Source: JAGLOK01 sp963677605
GTDB lineage: Bacteria > Bacillota > Clostridia > Christensenellales > UMGS416
Direction of reading: 5' to 3'
Length of the DNA stretch: 64,000 nt
Assembly: GCA_963677605.2 (NCBI GenBank)
Contig: CAXXDX010000002.1
Span: 248,001-312,000 of the forward strand
The position numbers and the translations under genes are program-made. Shown here piece after piece: positions 1-7,470 of this stretch. A model generated the notes under the pieces. It was given only the letters and a program-made list of their open reading frames with translations. It was not told the origin of the DNA and did not search any database. The number at the start of each line of letters is the position of its first letter. Within the stretch, counting starts at the first letter, position 1.

Positions 1-103
1 ATCTTTATTAGTGCAATAACTATAAAAGCTAAAATATGTGCCATTTTCTGCCTCTTTCATTGTCATATACAATCATTGTACATTGATATTTTTAAAAACA
101 AAA

Positions 104-130
104 AAATGGACTCATTTTTTAAGCCCATTT
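104..130 (-). terminator. Terminator downstream of parB
   Basis: Arms at 122-130 and 104-112 form a 9-bp stem (one G-U pair) with a 9-nt loop. On the minus strand it is followed by six T. It lies just past the parB stop, so it probably ends the parAB transcript. Confidence 0.65.
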
Positions 131-138
131 TCCTTAAA

Positions 139-1088
139 TCATCTAGCTATTTCCGTTTTTCTATCTATCGAGATTGCCTTATTTCCAGAATTCCGCTTAA
201 ACCACTCTTCAAGCGCTCTATCAATCACACTATCCCTTTCCTGAGGAGTGATTTCTTCCGAGAAGTATTTGCTTAATATTTTTCGTGATACTTTAATTTG
301 CTTAGGTGGAGCCTTTACTTTGTTCAATATTATATCCTCAATTTTTTCTTCAGTAAGATTTCCGTTTTGGCTAATCCCTTTCAGTTTTCTTGCAAGTACA
401 ACCGGCACCCCAAAATATTCTTCTCGCTCAAGAATTCCATAAAGCCATTTTTGTTCTTTTTCCTTTAAGTACGAAAGTTCCACAGCTGGTATGAATGCTA
501 GTTTCTTCTCATCAACTTTATCTAATATCCTATAGTCTAGGTAAGTTAACCTAATATATCTGAATATTTGATTCATACTATCTTCTGATTTTTCTGAAAC
601 TTCTTGATTGATAATTTCCTGCTTAACTTCTCACCAAGTTGGTGAGAAGTTAAATCATTTCGCTTTCCCTGAGATTTTATCGCTTCAAGCTTATATCTAT
701 ATGCCCATGCTTTTTCTGATGGCAGAACTGTTTCCCTCTGTAAATTGCTATCCACCATTATTATAGTGGCTGCATTATCATCCAGCTCTCTGACATCACA
801 AGGTATGGATGTTATTCCAGCAATCTTTGAAGCTTCTACTCTATTATGACCTGAAACTATTTCATATTTACCTTCACCAATTGGTCTAACAAGTATAGGT
901 ACAATAACACCGCGTTCTTTAATGCTGTCCGCAAGTTCCTGCATTTTTTCTTCGTTATGTTTTTTAAAGGGATGTTTATGGAATGGCTGTAACTTCGAAG
1001 TTGGCAAAGTAATAGCTGATGTTCCGTTTTCTCTTTGTTCCGATGACATAAACAGTTCATTGAAATCTTTTAAGTTCGACTCACTCAT
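139..1088 (-). pseudogene. parB: ParB-like partition protein, broken by a frameshift
   Basis: ParB nuclease/DNA-binding family protein that would load onto parS-like sites and work with ParA in island maintenance. The N-terminal part (start at 1088, overlapping the parA stop by 8 bases) has the ParB motif IVSGHNRVEASK and the NLQRE motif. It runs into a stop at 573. The HTH and C-terminal part continues in another frame (EKSEDSMNQIFRYIRL, then LAFIPAVELSYL) to 139. One missing base near 620 restores a continuous protein of about 316 residues. The break lies beside a perfect 31-bp palindrome (623-653). It could be a real loss of function or a sequencing error. The C-terminal frame has a Met, so a separate short product is possible but not convincing. 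Confidence 0.75.
623..653. repeat. Perfect 31-bp palindrome inside parB
   Basis: Two 15-base arms (623-637 TTAACTTCTCACCAA and its exact complement 639-653) surround one central base at 638. It codes for LTSHQLGEKL in ParB and lies directly beside the frameshift. Such a structure can block a polymerase, act as a protein-binding site, or both. Confidence 0.8.
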
Positions 1089-1869
1089 TTGCAAGTACCT
1101 CCAGCGTAAATGCTTCGTATGCTTTAGATACTTTGCAGTCTTTATCATATTGATATAAGCTTTTTCCTTCAGCAGTATTTTCAATCGCTTTTACTGATTG
1201 GGGAATAGCTGTCTTATATATCGGAATATGCTTTCCGTATGTTTCAGTTATATCCTGCAATATTTTTTTACTGAATTTTAAGCGGTTATTGAGCATAGTT
1301 ATTACTATACCGTTGAATGTTATATCAGGATTAATATTCCTTTTAACTTTGAAAATGGTGCTAATCAATAACTCCAAACCTTTTGCGGATAAATAATGCG
1401 CTTGAACAGGAATAAGCACACTGGTTGCAGCAGCTAATGCATTTATTGTTAATAATCCTAACGATGGTGCACAGTCAAGAATTATATAATTGTAGTTATC
1501 TTTGATCGGATAAAGTATCTTTTTTAAGAGATTCTCTCTGGACATTGCATTTGCTAATGATGGTTCAATACCAGATAATTGAATTGAAGATGGTATTAAG
1601 TCACATCCTTCTGCTTGAACAATATAATCTTCTTCGTAGAATGAAAAGCTTTCATCCATAAGACCTTTCATTAAATGTGCCAATGTACATGGAAGTTCCT
1701 CAGGATGATGATATCCCATGCACATGGTTAAATTGCTTTGGCTGTCTATGTCAACCAAAAGTACTTTTTTGCCATGACGTGCTAAATTTGTTCCAAGGTT
1801 GTGTGCGGTTTCTGACTTACCTACTCCGCCTTTCTGGTTACAAATGGCTATGATTTGCGTTTTTCTCAT
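1081..1869 (-). CDS. parA: ParA/Soj-family partition ATPase
   Basis: A 262-residue ParA ATPase that would dimerise on DNA with ATP and drive segregation or maintenance of the mobile element with ParB. The deviant Walker A motif KGGVGKS is at residues 13-19, though the usual TTT after it is SET here. The Walker A' region LLVDIDSQSNLT and the Walker B-like YIILDCAPSLG are present. Length is normal for the family. The start follows a strong AAAGGAGC ribosome site. The stop overlaps the parB start (ATGAGTGA), so the two are translationally coupled. With parB frameshifted, the partition system may be inactive or ParA may act alone. Confidence 0.9.
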   Translation of the reverse strand: MRKTQIIAICNQKGGVGKSETAHNLGTNLARHGKKVLLVDIDSQSNLTMCMGYHHPEELPCTLAHLMKGLMDESFSFYEEDYIVQAEGCDLIPSSIQLSGIEPSLANAMSRENLLKKILYPIKDNYNYIILDCAPSLGLLTINALAAATSVLIPVQAHYLSAKGLELLISTIFKVKRNINPDITFNGIVITMLNNRLKFSKKILQDITETYGKHIPIYKTAIPQSVKAIENTAEGKSLYQYDKDCKVSKAYEAFTLEVLANE

Positions 1870-1924
1870 TTTTGCTCCTTTTCCGGCAATTTATTTAGTA
1901 TAAATCGCCTATATAGAAGCCAAA

Positions 1925-1958
1925 ACCCTACTGTTTAGTAGAGTTGGAGAATTAGGGT
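1925..1958. repeat. Inverted repeat in the parA upstream region
   Basis: ACCCTA (1925-1930) pairs with TAGGGT (1953-1958), enclosing a smaller CTACT/AGTAG hairpin. It lies about 60 bases upstream of parA and could be an operator or part of the recombinase attachment region; neither is shown directly. Confidence 0.35.
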
Positions 1959-1982
1959 ACAAATAGCCTCGCTCCGCCACCG

Positions 1983-2016
1983 TCACAAGGTACATATAAG
2001 TGCCTTGTGATTTTTT
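1983..2016 (+). terminator. Terminator-like hairpin in the plus direction
   Basis: TCACAAGGTAC (1983-1993) and GTGCCTTGTGA (2000-2010) form an 11-bp stem with one G-U pair and a 6-nt loop, followed by six T (2011-2016). The orientation is odd because both flanking genes run on the minus strand. It would stop transcription entering from the parA side, or it may be a structured piece of the recombinase attachment region. Confidence 0.5.
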
Positions 2017-2024
2017 ATGCGGAA

Positions 2025-3704
2025 TTATCCTGCCTGTTGTTTGTGGTTTAAGGGTTTTGATACCTTTTCTTTTAGATAACTGTTCAGATTATTGAAATCA
2101 TTGAAATTGATTTTACCGATGAAGTTGAAGTATATATCGATTCTTTGGATGTAACCTGTATCGGATTTTTCTTTTCTGAAGACTTCAATGTGGTCAATCA
2201 GCTCAACTACAGTTTCTCTGTCCAGTTCTGTGATATAGTTTCTGGCTTTGAAATTATCAATGATATTGCTGATGTGCTTTGTATTATCTATGACTTCATT
2301 CAGCTCTGATTTAAGAGATGTGCGCTTTTCAGAAAGCTCTTCCTGCTTGGTTTCATATCCGTTCATAAGCTTTTTAAACATGGTTTCAGATATATTGCCG
2401 TTTGCAATCTGCTCAATAAGTACATCAATCTTGGAAGCCAGTGAGATTAAATCACGTTCAGTTTTCTGCAGCTGTTTTTCAATCAGTGTACCGTTCTTGG
2501 ATTTTATGCGGTTATTGATTTCAATAAGCCTGTTAAGCAATATATCTGAGTAATTAACCGCTATCTTAGAAAACTTGGTGATTTCATTTAATACTATAGC
2601 TTCAAGTTCTTCTTCACGAATGGCATGAAAACTGCAGGCTGTCTTTCCCTGATTGCTGTATGTACTGCACCTGTATCTGGAACTGTCAGCATAACCGCTG
2701 TTCTTTACAAGCTGATACGTCATTTTAGCTCCGCAATCAGCACAGAATACTTTACCGCTGAACAATGATACAGTACCATCCTTTTTAAGCCTTGGTGTGG
2801 TTCTTCTCTTGTTCTGCTTAATGATTGCCTGTACTCTATTCCATGTGATTTCATCTATCAAAGGTTCGTGAGTGTTCTTAACAACCACCCAGTTATCTTC
2901 AGGGATAACATCACGCTTTTTTAGCTTAAAGCTTTTCTTCCGGCGTTTACCTTGTGCCATATGTCCAATGTATACCTGATTCTTGAGTATACGCATTATG
3001 GTGGCACTGCCCCAAGTTTCTGCATCCTGTGAGTATGGGTTAGGTTTTCCTATCCGGTTGAAGAAATGCACTCTTGGTGTAGGCACTCCTTCGCCATTGA
3101 AGATTTCAGCTATGTGCCTTGCGCTTTCACCTAAAGTGTAAAGATGAAATAACCTGCGTATTATCTCAGCTCCATCATCTTCGATTACAAGGTGATGTTT
3201 GTCCTCAGGATCACGCATGTATCCCATTGCAGGCTGACTGCCGATAAACTGGCCTTTTTTCATCTGCGTTTTCTTTACAGTCTTTATCTTCCGTGATGTG
3301 TCCTTGGCATAATGCTCATGGATAACGTTCAGGAATCCCGCAAAATCATTATCCTTTTCACTGTCCACATTATCACCAATCGCAATGAACCTTACATTAT
3401 GTTTCGGAAAGAAAAAGTCTGTATAGTTGCCCACCTGTGCGTAATTCCTGCCAAGCCTAGAAAGGTCTTTGACTATAACCATATTTATGCGCTTCTTCTC
3501 TATATCACTGATTAATCTCTGAAATCCCGGCCTGTCAAAAGTAGTACCGCTGATTCCGTCATCTATGTAGGTATCTTCTATCTCCCAGCCCCTTTCATTT
3601 GCGTAGTCCATGAGCATATTCCTCTGATTTGATATACTCATGCTTTCGTTGTCTGTTCCATCGTCCCTTGACAACCTTAAATATATTCCTGCTTTGTAAT
3701 TCAT
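2025..3704 (-). CDS. Large serine recombinase (TnpX/Tn4451 type)
   Basis: A 559-residue site-specific recombinase that would excise and integrate the island through a phosphoserine intermediate. The N-terminal resolvase domain has the nucleophile in YLRLSRDD (Ser12) and the catalytic DLSRLGRN at 80-87. The recombinase domain follows (about 150-300). A zinc ribbon has Cys at 321, 324, 346 and 357, then a coiled coil (about 375-480) and a C-terminal domain. All parts of a functional enzyme are present. The start has a clear GAAAGGAGC ribosome site. It sits last in the tnpW-mob-rep series, behind a terminator-like hairpin (3725-3773) that may limit its expression. The family is typical of Tn4451-like elements. 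Confidence 0.93.
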   Translation of the reverse strand: MNYKAGIYLRLSRDDGTDNESMSISNQRNMLMDYANERGWEIEDTYIDDGISGTTFDRPGFQRLISDIEKKRINMVIVKDLSRLGRNYAQVGNYTDFFFPKHNVRFIAIGDNVDSEKDNDFAGFLNVIHEHYAKDTSRKIKTVKKTQMKKGQFIGSQPAMGYMRDPEDKHHLVIEDDGAEIIRRLFHLYTLGESARHIAEIFNGEGVPTPRVHFFNRIGKPNPYSQDAETWGSATIMRILKNQVYIGHMAQGKRRKKSFKLKKRDVIPEDNWVVVKNTHEPLIDEITWNRVQAIIKQNKRRTTPRLKKDGTVSLFSGKVFCADCGAKMTYQLVKNSGYADSSRYRCSTYSNQGKTACSFHAIREEELEAIVLNEITKFSKIAVNYSDILLNRLIEINNRIKSKNGTLIEKQLQKTERDLISLASKIDVLIEQIANGNISETMFKKLMNGYETKQEELSEKRTSLKSELNEVIDNTKHISNIIDNFKARNYITELDRETVVELIDHIEVFRKEKSDTGYIQRIDIYFNFIGKINFNDFNNLNSYLKEKVSKPLNHKQQAG

Positions 3705-3718
3705 ATTGCTCCTTTCAT

Positions 3719-3773
3719 AAAAAAGCAGTATCCAAAGCAGCTTAGCTGCCTTTAAGTATACATTGGATACCGC
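3719..3773 (-). terminator. Attenuator-like hairpin upstream of the recombinase
   Basis: GCAGTATCCA (3725-3734) pairs with TGGATACCGC (3764-3773), with one mismatch. A second stem, GCAGC-TTA-GCTGC (3737-3749), nests inside. On the minus strand the structure ends in a T-rich run immediately before the recombinase ribosome site, so it looks like a terminator that read-through must overcome. Confidence 0.6.
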
Positions 3774-3787
3774 TAATATTCCATAAT

Positions 3788-3976
3788 TTAGTTTGCGTTT
3801 TTTATCTGGCTTTCTATCACTCTGTCCATGGTGTCGGTAAATGTCCTGTCATTTTCAAAATAGCTTGATACTATGAATGTGGTTTTACCCAACCTTACAG
3901 CCGATATCATGAAGTTGTTTCCGACTCCGTAAGTGTCGAGCTGTTCAATTTCCTTATTCTCTGTCTTTTTATCCAT
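3788..3976 (-). CDS. TnpW-like small transposon protein
   Basis: A 62-residue protein resembling the TnpW family encoded beside Tn4451-type recombinases; its biochemical role is not established. The matching part is the beta-rich core KTTFIVSSYFENDRTFTDTM followed by a short helix (DRVIESQIKN). It lies 4 bases after the relaxase gene and before the recombinase, the expected place. Recognition rests on a short region and on position. Confidence 0.6.
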   Translation of the reverse strand: MDKKTENKEIEQLDTYGVGNNFMISAVRLGKTTFIVSSYFENDRTFTDTMDRVIESQIKNAN

Positions 3977-3980
3977 ATCT

Positions 3981-4928
3981 TTACCTTTCCAACATTCCCT
4001 TTATAATGTCCTCAATATCTTTTTCTCGTAACTCCAACTCTTTCTTAGGAATTGCATCCAGCAGTATCTTTTGTTTCTTGGCTGTCCGCAGGGTGAATTC
4101 ATTCTGCACATGCAGTTCCATTATCTTTTTGCTCTGCCTGTCTACTGTGGTTTCCAGGTTATCAACTTCTTTTTTCAGGCTGTCCATGCTATTCTTGTTC
4201 TTGGTAATCTCAGCAGTAAACTTCTGCGCCTGCGGAAACCATTTTTGCAGTACTTTTATTGCTTCCGCCTTTTTTCTTGGTGCATTGAAAGAACTTATAT
4301 CATTTATTGCAGTCATAATCTCTTCCTGCTGTCTGTCCAGTCTTTGCGCCTGTTTGAAAAGCCATGGCGGTATATGTTCACGCTTGGTTATCATCGCAGA
4401 TGTTCCGCGCTCAAAGAAGTCCCATCTTTCTACAAACTTCTGATGTGCTTTATCCTGCCATATTGAAAGCTTCTTCTGATTGCCTATTATCTCTTTAGCT
4501 GATAATCTTCCGTCTGATGTAATGGGAGTAAAGCATATATGCATATGCGGTGTAGATTCATCCATATGTACTGTAGCGGTAAATACATTATCTTTACCCA
4601 CTTCATCCTGTATGAACTTAACCGCTCTTTCAAAGTACTCCCTGTGCTCCAATGTGCTTGTTGAAGCGAAGAACTCCGGTGATGCGGTAAATAATACTTC
4701 CACCATCTTTACGCTGTCCTTGCGTGTTCTGCAGCCTGCTGATTTAATCCTGCTGTTTATCTCCCTGTGGTATGTGTTCTCCGGCTGTAGGATGTGATAG
4801 TTGTCTTTTATCCGTTCGATGTTTATATCAGGATTGCTGGCATATTTTTCCTTCTTGCGTTCGTTATGTGATTCCATTGATGAAATCTGACCGCCTTTGC
4901 GTTTGGCGAATCTCATTATTACATGCAT
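3981..4928 (-). CDS. MobV-family relaxase (Mob/Pre)
   Basis: A 315-residue relaxase that would nick the element at its oriT and pilot the single strand during conjugative mobilisation. The N-terminal HNERKKEKY (His21) corresponds to the MobV motif I. The metal-binding histidine motif HMDESTPHMH is at 121-130, followed by the family signature RLSAKEIIGN. The C-terminal third (about 215-300) is predicted coiled coil. The start overlaps the stop of the RepA-like gene (TAATG). A pMV158-type oriT hairpin at 7437-7468 fits this family. No type IV secretion genes are in view, so transfer would need help from another element. Confidence 0.9.
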   Translation of the reverse strand: MHVIMRFAKRKGGQISSMESHNERKKEKYASNPDINIERIKDNYHILQPENTYHREINSRIKSAGCRTRKDSVKMVEVLFTASPEFFASTSTLEHREYFERAVKFIQDEVGKDNVFTATVHMDESTPHMHICFTPITSDGRLSAKEIIGNQKKLSIWQDKAHQKFVERWDFFERGTSAMITKREHIPPWLFKQAQRLDRQQEEIMTAINDISSFNAPRKKAEAIKVLQKWFPQAQKFTAEITKNKNSMDSLKKEVDNLETTVDRQSKKIMELHVQNEFTLRTAKKQKILLDAIPKKELELREKDIEDIIKGMLER

Positions 4929-5980
4929 TATTTGCCTCCCGATGACAGCTGTGACGGCTGTGACAGTTTATTCTGGTGTAAGGAATTGTCTGGTTTTTGC
5001 TTAGTTAGTGTCAACATCCTGCCTTTACTGGTTCTTTGGTATTGGTAGATGATATTATTCTCCAATAGGAATGTGCTGTGATATTGGTTTATTATCTTTG
5101 TAACTGTATTAAACGGGATTGTTTCATTTTTCATTCTGAAAAGAAGTTCAGTGGCACTGCCTGTCCATGTTTCTTTATCTTCCATGAACTTAACGATATC
5201 GAACAGTACAGGTGGTGTTTCTTTTCTGATAATGTCTTCTTTTTTATCGCAGCCCATAAAATGCCACATGCAGTTTTCAAATGTAAGGAGTATTTCCTGA
5301 TATTCTGTATCACGGCCGGAGATAATAAGCTTTGCCGAATCCAGCGCTCTTTTATCTTTTACAAGCACATAATTACAATCCGCACCACCTGATATGCCTG
5401 TACTTCCTGAAATCATCATTACCGGATCGCTTGCTGCATCTTTACGTAAGTGATGCACGATTATTAATGCAATACCATATTTATCTGCAAGAGATTTTAG
5501 CTGTGACACATCGTAATAATCATTGGCATATGAATTCGAGCTCAGGCATAATCCTCTGACCTTTTGGAATGTATCTATTACAATCAGTCCTGTATCGGGA
5601 TATTCTTTCATAAATCCTTCGATTTGTTCTTTCAATCCTTCATTCAAGATATTAGCTGCTACTGCAAAATGCAGGCGATCGGGTGCATTGTCCGTTATCT
5701 GGAACAGTCTGCTTTGTACACGGTTTAGTGTATCTTCCAGACACAGGTACAGCACTTCGCATTTCTGTGTTTCATATTCCCACAGAGGTTCACCTTTAGC
5801 CACCTGCAGGCACAGACTGAGCATCAGCCAGCTCTTGCCTATCTTTGGGCTGCCTGCTAATATATGCAGTCCCTGCGGAAGGATATCTTTCACTATCCAG
5901 TTGATTGGTTTCAGCGGCGTTGCAAGCAGTTCATCCGCATCCACTGTGTTGAGTGTCGTTGTCTTATTAAATATGTTCAT
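4928..5980 (-). CDS. RepA-like AAA/RecA-fold ATPase of the mobile element
   Basis: A 350-residue ATPase of the hexameric RepA/KaiC-like type (AAA_25), likely a helicase used when the excised element replicates or transfers. Walker A GSPKIGKS is at 43-50. Walker B is TGLIVIDTFQKV, and the following IVHHLRKD is typical of these proteins. The C-terminal region (about 255-340) is a predicted winged-helix part. The last codons (SQPSQLS) are written in a repeat shared with two other sites in the element. The start has a strong AAAGGAGGC site. A terminator-like hairpin with a UUCG loop stands just upstream, so expression may be attenuated. Confidence 0.85.
   Translation of the reverse strand: MNIFNKTTTLNTVDADELLATPLKPINWIVKDILPQGLHILAGSPKIGKSWLMLSLCLQVAKGEPLWEYETQKCEVLYLCLEDTLNRVQSRLFQITDNAPDRLHFAVAANILNEGLKEQIEGFMKEYPDTGLIVIDTFQKVRGLCLSSNSYANDYYDVSQLKSLADKYGIALIIVHHLRKDAASDPVMMISGSTGISGGADCNYVLVKDKRALDSAKLIISGRDTEYQEILLTFENCMWHFMGCDKKEDIIRKETPPVLFDIVKFMEDKETWTGSATELLFRMKNETIPFNTVTKIINQYHSTFLLENNIIYQYQRTSKGRMLTLTKQKPDNSLHQNKLSQPSQLSSGGK
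4955..4968 (-). repeat. Iteron-like repeat, copy 1
   Basis: The minus strand reads AACTGTCACAGCCG, identical over 14 bases to 6074-6087, and is followed by TCACAGCTGTCAT. It lies in the 3' end of the RepA-like gene. Confidence 0.6.
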
Positions 5981-6002
5981 TGTATGCCTCCTTTGTTGTA
6001 TT

Positions 6003-6027
6003 AAAAAAGCGCCCCGAAGGACGCTTT
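6003..6027 (-). terminator. Terminator with UUCG tetraloop before the RepA-like gene
   Basis: The minus strand folds AAAGCGTCC-TTCG-GGGCGCTTT with a T run, a compact intrinsic terminator. It sits between the repA promoter region and its start codon, so it can act as a leader attenuator. Confidence 0.7.
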
Positions 6028-6064
6028 CATGACATTTATTTTTTAATTCTCTTAATCACCAAAC

Positions 6065-6091
6065 AACTGTCATAACTGTCACAGCCGACAT
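6065..6091. repeat. Iteron-like repeats, copies 2 and 3
   Basis: AACTGTCATA (6065-6074) and AACTGTCACA (6074-6083) are overlapping tandem repeats, followed by GCCGACAT (6084-6091). The pattern recurs at 7608-7626 as AACTGTCATAGCCGACAT and in the RepA coding end. Possible binding sites for RepA or for a regulator. Confidence 0.65.
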
Positions 6092-6119
6092 GGAAGACAT
6101 GAAAACTAAAAGTCTATAC

Positions 6120-6148
6120 ATTATATAGGACACTGGGAAGGGATTTGT
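6120..6148 (-). promoter_or_regulatory. Possible promoter of the RepA-Mob series
   Basis: A perfect minus-strand -10 box TATAAT lies at 6125-6120. The -35 region 17 bases upstream is weak. It would start a leader carrying the repeats at 6065-6091 and the hairpin at 6006-6027. Confidence 0.35.
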
Positions 6149-6185
6149 TAAATGAAAAATGTAAAAAATATATTTATTTAAAACA

Positions 6186-6213
6186 AGAAACTCTATGCAA
6201 GCACAGAGTTTCT
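6186..6213 (-). terminator. Terminator at the end of the sigma-like gene
   Basis: A 9-bp perfect stem AGAAACTCT/AGAGTTTCT with a 10-nt loop, then TGTTTT on the minus strand. It overlaps the last codons and the stop of the sigma-like gene, so that gene probably has its own transcript. Confidence 0.65.
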
Positions 6214-6594
6214 AAGTTTTTCGACAAGCTTTTCTAATCTTACATGTACTGCCGGTTTTGAAATGCCAAACTTTTTACCTATCCGTTTTAATGTCATTTC
6301 ATATCGGAAACGATATTTAATGAGTAATTTTTCATCATCGGTAAGTTCCGATACCGTTTCCTGCAGCTTTTCTAAGAAAAGGTTCTTTATCACGTGATAT
6401 TCGACCGGAGATGCTATATCCATTTCGATATCCATTCTTTCAAACGGATTAACTTTTATTAAATGCCTGCGGTCGGAGCGTTGCAGAGCCGCCATTTTCT
6501 TTCTGTCACGTTCTAAGAAGTCTGCTACCTTTTTTGACACTAGAATATCTTGTCCGTTGTACCTGATCTGCACATCTGAATTTTCTTCAGCCAT
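6193..6594 (-). CDS. Sigma-70 region-4-like HTH protein
   Basis: A 133-residue protein whose C-terminal half (about 78-130) resembles sigma-70 region 4: LTDDEKLLIKYRFRYEMTL, then a helix-turn-helix ending in ISKPAVHVRLEKL. No region 2 is visible, so it is not a full sigma factor. Proteins of this size are frequent in Clostridial mobile elements, where they are thought to control mobilisation genes. Its ribosome site (GAAAGGAAAC) is half inside a perfect hairpin (6600-6620). A strong promoter with a LexA-like box lies about 200 bases upstream. It is the first gene of the mobilisation series. Confidence 0.75.
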   Translation of the reverse strand: MAEENSDVQIRYNGQDILVSKKVADFLERDRKKMAALQRSDRRHLIKVNPFERMDIEMDIASPVEYHVIKNLFLEKLQETVSELTDDEKLLIKYRFRYEMTLKRIGKKFGISKPAVHVRLEKLVEKLRNSVLA

Positions 6595-6599
6595 TGTTT

Positions 6600-6620
6600 C
6601 CTTTCACTTAATGTGAAAGG
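6600..6620 (-). promoter_or_regulatory. Hairpin covering the ribosome site of the sigma-like gene
   Basis: The minus strand reads CCTTTCAC-attaa-GTGAAAGG followed by AAACAATG. The 8-bp perfect stem includes the AAAGG Shine-Dalgarno bases. It could be an RNA translation switch or a DNA operator for the encoded HTH protein. Confidence 0.6.
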
Positions 6621-6721
6621 GTTCATGAGTACGAATTGATTATCACTGTCAAATGGTGATAGACGGCTTTTAAGTTTCAAACAGATTTAATATCATAAGA
6701 TTGTCAAACTCTCTACCGTCA

Positions 6722-6742
6722 GGATTACATATCATGTAACCC
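6722..6742. repeat. Imperfect palindrome in the sigma-like gene leader
   Basis: GGATTACAT (6722-6730) and ATGTAACCC (6734-6742) are inverted with one mismatch and a 3-base centre. Possible operator; nothing else supports a function. Confidence 0.35.
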
Positions 6743-6791
6743 TATCAATTTAAGATTTTATGAATTTGATATATTTCTATATCTGTTCTTT

Positions 6792-6821
6792 ACTATAGTA
6801 CATATGTTCGTGTTTTGTCAA
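6792..6821 (-). promoter_or_regulatory. Sigma-A promoter overlapping a LexA-like box
   Basis: Minus strand: TTGACA (6821-6816), an 18-base spacer and TATAGT (6797-6792). Inside the spacer is CGAACATATGTACT (6810-6797), 12 of 14 matches to the Gram-positive SOS box CGAAC-N4-GTTCG. It faces the sigma-like gene with a leader of about 190 bases. The placement suggests DNA-damage control of the mobile element. Confidence 0.6.
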
Positions 6822-7138
6822 GCATATCACGAGCGATCGTGGCGGGATTCTATTCTCCAATCAAGATACTGTGCCATACCATATGTACAGCACAAACTCC
6901 TAATTGGGGTTTTCTGGTAATTTCATTTGTGGTAACTATATGTGCAGAGCTGGACTTTTCGCTTTACCTACTGTGTGTACTAAATGGTATATGATGGCAA
7001 TTTTGCTAGAATATTTTTACATATTGATTTTTTGCATTCAAAGCAAAAAATCCAGCAAAGCTCTAGTGCTTTTATTTGCTTATATTTCCATATATAGTAT
7101 AATGAAATTAGGTTTGTTATTGCATAATAATTAAATAT
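6822..7138. other. Gene-free AT-rich stretch
   Basis: No convincing gene. A plus-strand open frame of 76 codons (6904-7134) has no ribosome site and no recognisable features. A TATAAT at 7097-7102 could be a plus-strand -10 box but lacks a good -35. Confidence 0.4.
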
Positions 7139-7176
7139 CGAAACGCCATGCATAAGCAAGGCTGTTTCGGTTTTTT
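7139..7176 (+). terminator. Intrinsic terminator, plus direction
   Basis: CGAAAC (7139-7144) pairs with GTTTCG (7164-7169), with an inner GCC/GGC pair, followed by a run of T (7171-7176). No gene upstream explains it, so a short untranslated transcript is possible. Confidence 0.55.
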
Positions 7177-7296
7177 AATTTATTATTTGAGTTTAGCATA
7201 TTTCCTGAAGGTTCTCTTCGGAAATATGCCTTTGTGCTGAAGTATGGTTATTATCAGTCAATGGGATTTTTTTCATAGCTTCGGCGAAAGATTTTT

Positions 7297-7436
7297 TTAC
7301 ACCGAAAAGACTAACAGAAAAATGCTTGTCCGGCAGCGGATTTTAATTCGCTTCGGATTAGCATTTTTGCAGCAGATACAGAAGTTAAACATAATTAATT
7401 TTATTGAATTCTGCTGCTTGTCTTTTATCGGTGTAA
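7297..7436. other. Predicted three-way-junction structure next to oriT
   Basis: An outer stem joins 7297-7311 (TTACACCGAAAAGAC) to 7420-7436 (GTCTTTTATCGGTGTAA) with one bulged base. Inside are two hairpins: 7318-7331 with 7355-7368 (AAAAATGCT arm, then an AGCG/CGCT extension), and GCAGCAG (7369-7375) with CTGCTGC (7411-7417). Another hairpin, GCATATTTCC/GGAAATATGC, stands at 7196-7229. The nesting is too regular for chance in AT-rich DNA. It may be a structured RNA or a single-strand DNA element such as a second-strand origin or relaxosome site. Confidence 0.55.
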
Positions 7437-7470
7437 CACACTAGACTTTGCAAGCAAAGTCCTGTGTGCT
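7437..7470 (+). other. oriT: Putative oriT of MobV/pMV158 type
   Basis: CACAC-ta-GACTTTGC-aa-GCAAAGTC-ct-GTGTG (7437-7468) is a double inverted repeat. The pMV158 oriT has the same layout: an outer CACAC/GTGTG and inner ACTTT/AAAGT arms, with the nick just after GTGTG. By analogy the nick here falls after 7468. The MobV relaxase encoded at 3981-4928 fits. Identification is by pattern comparison from memory, not alignment. Confidence 0.6.

Noticed and set aside
5523..6032. 169-codon plus-strand open frame
   Set aside because: Antisense to the RepA-like ATPase, whose motifs and start site are clear.
6904..7134. 76-codon plus-strand open frame
   Set aside because: No ribosome site, no recognisable domain, and it lies in a structured non-coding stretch.
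7244..7444. 66-codon plus-strand open frame
   Set aside because: It runs through the three-way-junction structure; the codons look like a by-product of the inverted repeats.
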